Assembly (NCBI GenBank): GCA_029555885.1 | Contig: JAKPQT010000269.1 | Span: 1 to 9,503 of the forward strand | Length of the DNA stretch: 9,503 nt | Source: Chloroflexota bacterium | GTDB taxonomy: Bacteria > Chloroflexota > Anaerolineae > CG2-30-64-16 | Direction of reading: 5' to 3' | Shown: one piece after another, positions 6,644 to 9,503 of the stretch | Layout: the number at the start of each line of letters is the position of its first letter | Position numbering within the stretch: position 1 is the stretch's first letter | Notes under the pieces: generated by a model | Seen by the model: the letters and a program-made list of their open reading frames with translations, nothing else | Database searches by the model: none | What the model was told of the DNA's origin: nothing | Position numbers and translations under genes: made by a program

Positions 6644-7585
6644 TCAACGGATAAGCGCAAAGTCGAACTCGCTGACACGGTTGCCGAACGCCGAGCGGCT
6701 GTTGCCGCTGACCGCGCGCACGACATAGGTATAGTTGTCCATCGTGCTGACCGGGTTGTTGTGGGGATACGGCGGAGTCGCAACGACTGCGCAGTTCGTC
6801 CCCGGACAGCTCGTGCCCGGCGTGAAGTAGGGATCGTTGATCCCCCACCACACCTCATAACCGATGGCATTCGCGTCTGCGGTCCAGCTCAGGCTGATGG
6901 TGCTCCCGCTGCGGCTGATGGTGACTGCTGGAGCAGCAAGCGGCAGCTTGGAAATGGTGATGTTGTCCACAAACGCGCCGCCCAGGCCCACGGAGAGGTC
7001 GCTGCCAAATTCCCACCGCACCCACACAGTAGGATCTCCCATGTAGCTCGCCAGGTCTATTGGGACTTCTGTCCAATCAAGAGTACCTTCCCAAAACCCA
7101 CCGAAGCCAAAGTGAGTCCCGTCCGAGGAAAGATCGAGGGAGAGGTAGTCCCTTTCCTCATACACTTCGGTTTCGAGCCACACCCAAAATCGGACCTCAG
7201 CTGCCAAAGCATCGCTGAGGTCGAACGGGCCGTAGATCATTTGGGTCGACATGCCATCGGGATAGGGCCACGTGGCCGGATCGACTGCGTCCGTCCCGCC
7301 GCTGGCCGGCCAGGCCGACCAATTTCCCGGCCAATCCGGATACGTCGCGCTGGCCGGCTCGAAGTCCTCCTTGCCCCAGTACCTTTGGAACCCATCGTTG
7401 CTGACGTCCGTCACCGTCCACCCGCTGCCGGGCCAGGCGCCCTCGAAGTCCTCCGACATGATCGTCTGCCAACCGGCCGGTACAGCCGGGGCAACCGGCG
7501 TGTGGGCAGGTGGCGCACCGGATACCCCTGATACAGACAGCGCCAGAACCACTGCGGCCATGATGACAACGGCCAGCTTGTGCAT
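6644..7585 (-). CDS. Secreted jelly-roll (MAM/immune-inhibitor-A-like) plus Fn3-like protein
   Basis: 313-residue exported protein. The signal peptide MHKLAVVIMAAVVLALSVSG plus VSGA ends near residue 24 (probably SGA|PP). Residues about 38-213 read as a beta-jelly-roll of the MAM/immune-inhibitor-A C-terminal type: SEDFEGAWPGSGWTV opening, MIYGPFDLSDALAAEVRFWV, RDYLSLDLSSDG, VWVRWEFGSD and the closing GGAFVDNITI. Residues about 219-300 form an Fn3-like sandwich (SISLSWTADANAIGYEVWWG in outline), with two cysteines (C260, C265) that could pair. No catalytic residues are seen, so a carbohydrate- or protein-binding role is the best inference. The ATG at 7585 is preferred over the one 15 nt upstream because the upstream ATG overlaps the GGAGAGGTG ribosome binding site. 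It follows the subtilase gene on the same strand after 86 bp. Confidence 0.83.
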   Translation of the reverse strand: MHKLAVVIMAAVVLALSVSGVSGAPPAHTPVAPAVPAGWQTIMSEDFEGAWPGSGWTVTDVSNDGFQRYWGKEDFEPASATYPDWPGNWSAWPASGGTDAVDPATWPYPDGMSTQMIYGPFDLSDALAAEVRFWVWLETEVYEERDYLSLDLSSDGTHFGFGGFWEGTLDWTEVPIDLASYMGDPTVWVRWEFGSDLSVGLGGAFVDNITISKLPLAAPAVTISRSGSTISLSWTADANAIGYEVWWGINDPYFTPGTSCPGTNCAVVATPPYPHNNPVSTMDNYTYVVRAVSGNSRSAFGNRVSEFDFALIR

Positions 7586-7589
7586 GGCA

Positions 7590-7598
7590 CACCTCTCC
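7590..7598 (-). promoter_or_regulatory. Ribosome binding site deciding the start at 7585
   Basis: GGAGAGGTG on the minus strand sits 4 nt before the ATG at 7585. The alternative in-frame ATG at 7600 overlaps this site and would put a charged extension before the signal peptide. Confidence 0.7.
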
Positions 7599-7605
7599 AT
7601 AACAG

Positions 7606-7646
7606 CCGAGGCGGAGACGGCGTCGGTTACGCTATCTCCGCCTCGG
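7606..7646 (-). other. 12-bp perfect hairpin between the two secreted-protein genes
   Basis: CCGAGGCGGAGA (7606-7617) pairs perfectly with TCTCCGCCTCGG (7635-7646). The 17-nt loop can form an inner 4-bp stem (GCGT 7620-7623 with ACGC 7629-7632). On the minus strand no T-run follows, so it is not a standard intrinsic terminator. It lies 7 bp before the ribosome binding site of the downstream gene and could act as a processing, attenuation or mRNA-stability element. Confidence 0.65.
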
Positions 7647-7651
7647 ACACG

Positions 7652-7669
7652 CTCAGCCGCAGGGCTGAG
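7652..7669 (-). other. 7-bp hairpin directly after the subtilase stop
   Basis: CTCAGCC (7652-7658) and GGCTGAG (7663-7669) form a perfect stem with a 4-nt loop, 2 bp beyond the subtilase stop (7672-7674). No T-tract follows on the minus strand. With the 7606-7646 hairpin it makes a tandem pair, a likely 3' boundary of the subtilase message. Confidence 0.55.
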
Positions 7670-7671
7670 TC

Positions 7672-9503
7672 TTAGGGCAGCAGGATGTGTTCAGATTCCT
7701 GGCCCACCGGCGCATCGCGGTACAGGAACAACAGACCGGTCTGCGAGGGCGATGCCGTCTGCCCGACGATCGGCGTCAGGAAGTACAGCGGCTTGGTCGA
7801 AGAGGTTGGCACCGAGAAGAACCACTGCCCCGGGCGGAACTTCGGCCAGCGAGCCGTATAGCTGTGGTACGACGCGCAATCGAATGGCGAGCAGTCCCAT
7901 AGATCGCCCGTGAAGTACGCGTCGAACGCAAACACCTGGAACCTGAACTGGCGGAGGGGATCCACATCGATGGCCGCGGCCGGCACCGGCAGGATCCAGT
8001 TCTGCGAGTCGAAATTCGAGTTAGCATAGAAGTACGGCCGCGTCGGGCGGATGCCGTTTTCGCCATTGATGTCGACGACGAACACCGCGTTGCGGCCGTC
8101 GCTGCCGGTCAGGGCGACGTCGTAGTTGAACACCACGTAGTCATCTACCCCATTGGCATCGCTGTCGATGTAGATGTCGAATTCGATGGGGAAGTTGTGC
8201 GAGGCGCGGTAGGGCTTGTCGTACACCGTGATGCCGAAGTCGATCACGTCATCGCTGAGCGGTGCGCCGGGAACGGCGATGACACTCGCCCACCGTGTAA
8301 TGTCCGGCACGGTGTAGCCGCGCACGCCCACTTCCTTGATGTCGATGGCCGTTGCGTTGATGCCGGGCAGGATGCCGGGCTGGTAGTCCGTCTCGACGCA
8401 GTTGCCGCCGCCATCGACGATCTCGCAGTTGTTCGGGCTGACGTCCACCAGCGCAAAGGTGTCCGTGCGGCCGGTCTTGTACGGGGCGGTGTTCGTCAGG
8501 GTAATGACGCGGCCGGCCTTGCCTGTGATGCTCGTGTCAGCCGCCTGCTTGGGCAGATTCTGCCACGGCATCCGCACGGTGTTTTCCGCGCCGCCGTCGA
8601 TTGTGACGAAGCCGTCATACTCGAACAGGGTCAGCGTCGGGCAGCCCGTGCGCGGGTTGATGGCGCCGGGGGCCGACATGTCGCAGTAGATGTTCGTGCC
8701 CGCATCGCCAAACGTGCCCGCACTGAGGGTCCAATCCCGCAGGCCCGCAGCGTCCACGGTCAGCGTGACGTCCACAAGGCCGATCCACTTGGCCGGGACG
8801 GTCACGGAGCTGGGCGAGAAAGTCACCGAGACGCCCTTGTTGACGTCGTCGGGATAGCGGAAGGAGGCGCTCAGGTTGTAGGTGCGTTCCGCAGTGCCGG
8901 CATTCGCAATCAGCACCGTGCGCGTTTCGCTGTAGGTGGTCGCCACGCCGTCATAGCCGAACGACAGGCTGCCCGCAATCGCGTTCCAGGCATTGAACAG
9001 ATCATTGCCGAACGGGTAGGCGCTGAGGCAGTCGTACGAGCCGTTGTACCACTCCGGCAGGACGAGATGGGTCATCGCATTGGTCGGCGGCGTGGAGACG
9101 GTGCAGCCCGGCTCACGCGCGCTGGGATCCGCGCTCCACCAGGCGTACAGGTCCGTGACATCCAGCGCGAAGGTGTCGGTCTCGAAAGCTGCCAGCGAGT
9201 CCACCCGGCCCGCGCCTTGCAGCGTGATGGGCGCCAGGAAGCCGCGGCCGCCGTTCTCCAGGCTGCCGCCGATGTAGGTGTTCGGGTTGGCGTTGTTCTG
9301 CAGGATAGCCTTGACCAGCGGCGTCATCGAGATGCCGGGACGCACGACGCCCGGATTGGCGTCATTGAGAATGCCTCGCTGCTCCAGGTTCTCCACGACC
9401 AGGGCCGCTGCGCCGGAAATCATCGGCGCTGCGCCGGACGTGCCGCCGAAAGCAGTCTTGCCGCTGCCGGTGCCGACCTCGGCAGAGACGCTCGCGCCGG
9501 GTG
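7672..9503 (-). CDS. Subtilisin-like serine protease (S8), C-terminal 609 residues, 5'-truncated by window edge
   Basis: Secreted subtilase fragment. The visible reading begins PGASVSAEVGTGSGKTAFGG and continues with the catalytic-serine motif GTSGAAPMISGAAALV (Ser codon 9438-9436), so the catalytic Asp and His and the signal peptide lie beyond the window. Next come an Fn3-like domain common in large subtilases (TRTVLIANAGTAERTYNLSA, VTVPAKWIGLVDVTLTVDA), a linker with DGFVTIDGGAENTVRMPWQNLP, and a C-terminal beta-rich domain. That last domain has a calcium-loop-like DSDANGVDD (8140-8166) and ends with a membrane-independent, hydrophilic tail (EHILLP). No LPXTG or TM anchor is visible, so release or non-covalent attachment is expected. 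The first visible methionine (9423) follows the catalytic serine and cannot be the start. Several cysteines in the tail suggest disulfides outside the cell. It may act with the downstream jelly-roll protein in degrading external protein (inference). Confidence 0.93.
   Translation of the reverse strand, partial: PGASVSAEVGTGSGKTAFGGTSGAAPMISGAAALVVENLEQRGILNDANPGVVRPGISMTPLVKAILQNNANPNTYIGGSLENGGRGFLAPITLQGAGRVDSLAAFETDTFALDVTDLYAWWSADPSAREPGCTVSTPPTNAMTHLVLPEWYNGSYDCLSAYPFGNDLFNAWNAIAGSLSFGYDGVATTYSETRTVLIANAGTAERTYNLSASFRYPDDVNKGVSVTFSPSSVTVPAKWIGLVDVTLTVDAAGLRDWTLSAGTFGDAGTNIYCDMSAPGAINPRTGCPTLTLFEYDGFVTIDGGAENTVRMPWQNLPKQAADTSITGKAGRVITLTNTAPYKTGRTDTFALVDVSPNNCEIVDGGGNCVETDYQPGILPGINATAIDIKEVGVRGYTVPDITRWASVIAVPGAPLSDDVIDFGITVYDKPYRASHNFPIEFDIYIDSDANGVDDYVVFNYDVALTGSDGRNAVFVVDINGENGIRPTRPYFYANSNFDSQNWILPVPAAAIDVDPLRQFRFQVFAFDAYFTGDLWDCSPFDCASYHSYTARWPKFRPGQWFFSVPTSSTKPLYFLTPIVGQTASPSQTGLLFLYRDAPVGQESEHILLP

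Noticed and set aside
5493..6851. Long open frame on the minus strand across the undecad-repeat gene and terminator
   Set aside because: Arg/Leu/Ala-rich antisense reading typical of GC-rich coding DNA; it crosses the perfect hairpin and the end of a convergent gene and shows no domain.
6530..7531. Plus-strand open frame opposite the jelly-roll protein
   Set aside because: It passes through the terminator hairpin and is antisense to a protein with a signal peptide and recognisable folds; the product has no domain.

Overview
The window is GC-rich, densely packed bacterial DNA. The style of the proteins suggests a Chloroflexota bacterium of the Anaerolineae/Caldilineae type: a BaeS-like kinase beside a MacB-type permease, and large secreted subtilases and jelly-roll proteins with Fn3-like tails. 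This assignment is inferred from protein style only; no rRNA or other marker gene is present.

Left block (1-3313, + strand): the 3' end of a MacB/FtsX-type ABC transporter permease, then an OmpR-family response regulator and a sensor histidine kinase whose reading frames overlap by 11 bp. A good sigma70-like promoter lies so close to the regulator's ATG that the mRNA is predicted to be leaderless. A 7-bp tandem repeat (CAGGTTN) sits between the permease stop and this promoter. The likely role is sensing envelope or antimicrobial stress and controlling the neighbouring export system.

Middle block (3400-5294, - strand): a two-gene operon of an ATP-grasp carboxylate ligase and a small GASMG alpha/beta-hydrolase (putative esterase). 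They are joined by an ATGA stop/start overlap and preceded by a TTGACA-18-TAGAAT promoter. The substrate is unknown. This is the best candidate here for an uncharacterised biochemical system.

Divergent from it (5520-6566, + strand) is a membrane-anchored protein with about thirteen 11-residue amphipathic repeats and a C-terminal PRC-barrel/DUF2171-like domain. The 5' region between them may also encode a 62-residue membrane peptide (low confidence). A 19-bp perfect inverted repeat closes this gene against the convergent secreted-protein block.

Right block (6644-9503, - strand): two exported proteins, a subtilisin-like (S8) protease whose N-terminal part lies outside the window, and a jelly-roll/MAM-like plus Fn3-like protein with a signal peptide. 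Two hairpins lie between them. The pair is probably extracellular or surface-attached. No tRNA, rRNA, CRISPR array, insertion sequence or integrase was seen. No gene-free stretch exceeds 300 bases; the 86 bases at 3314-3399, between the convergent kinase and esterase genes, show no clear terminator.
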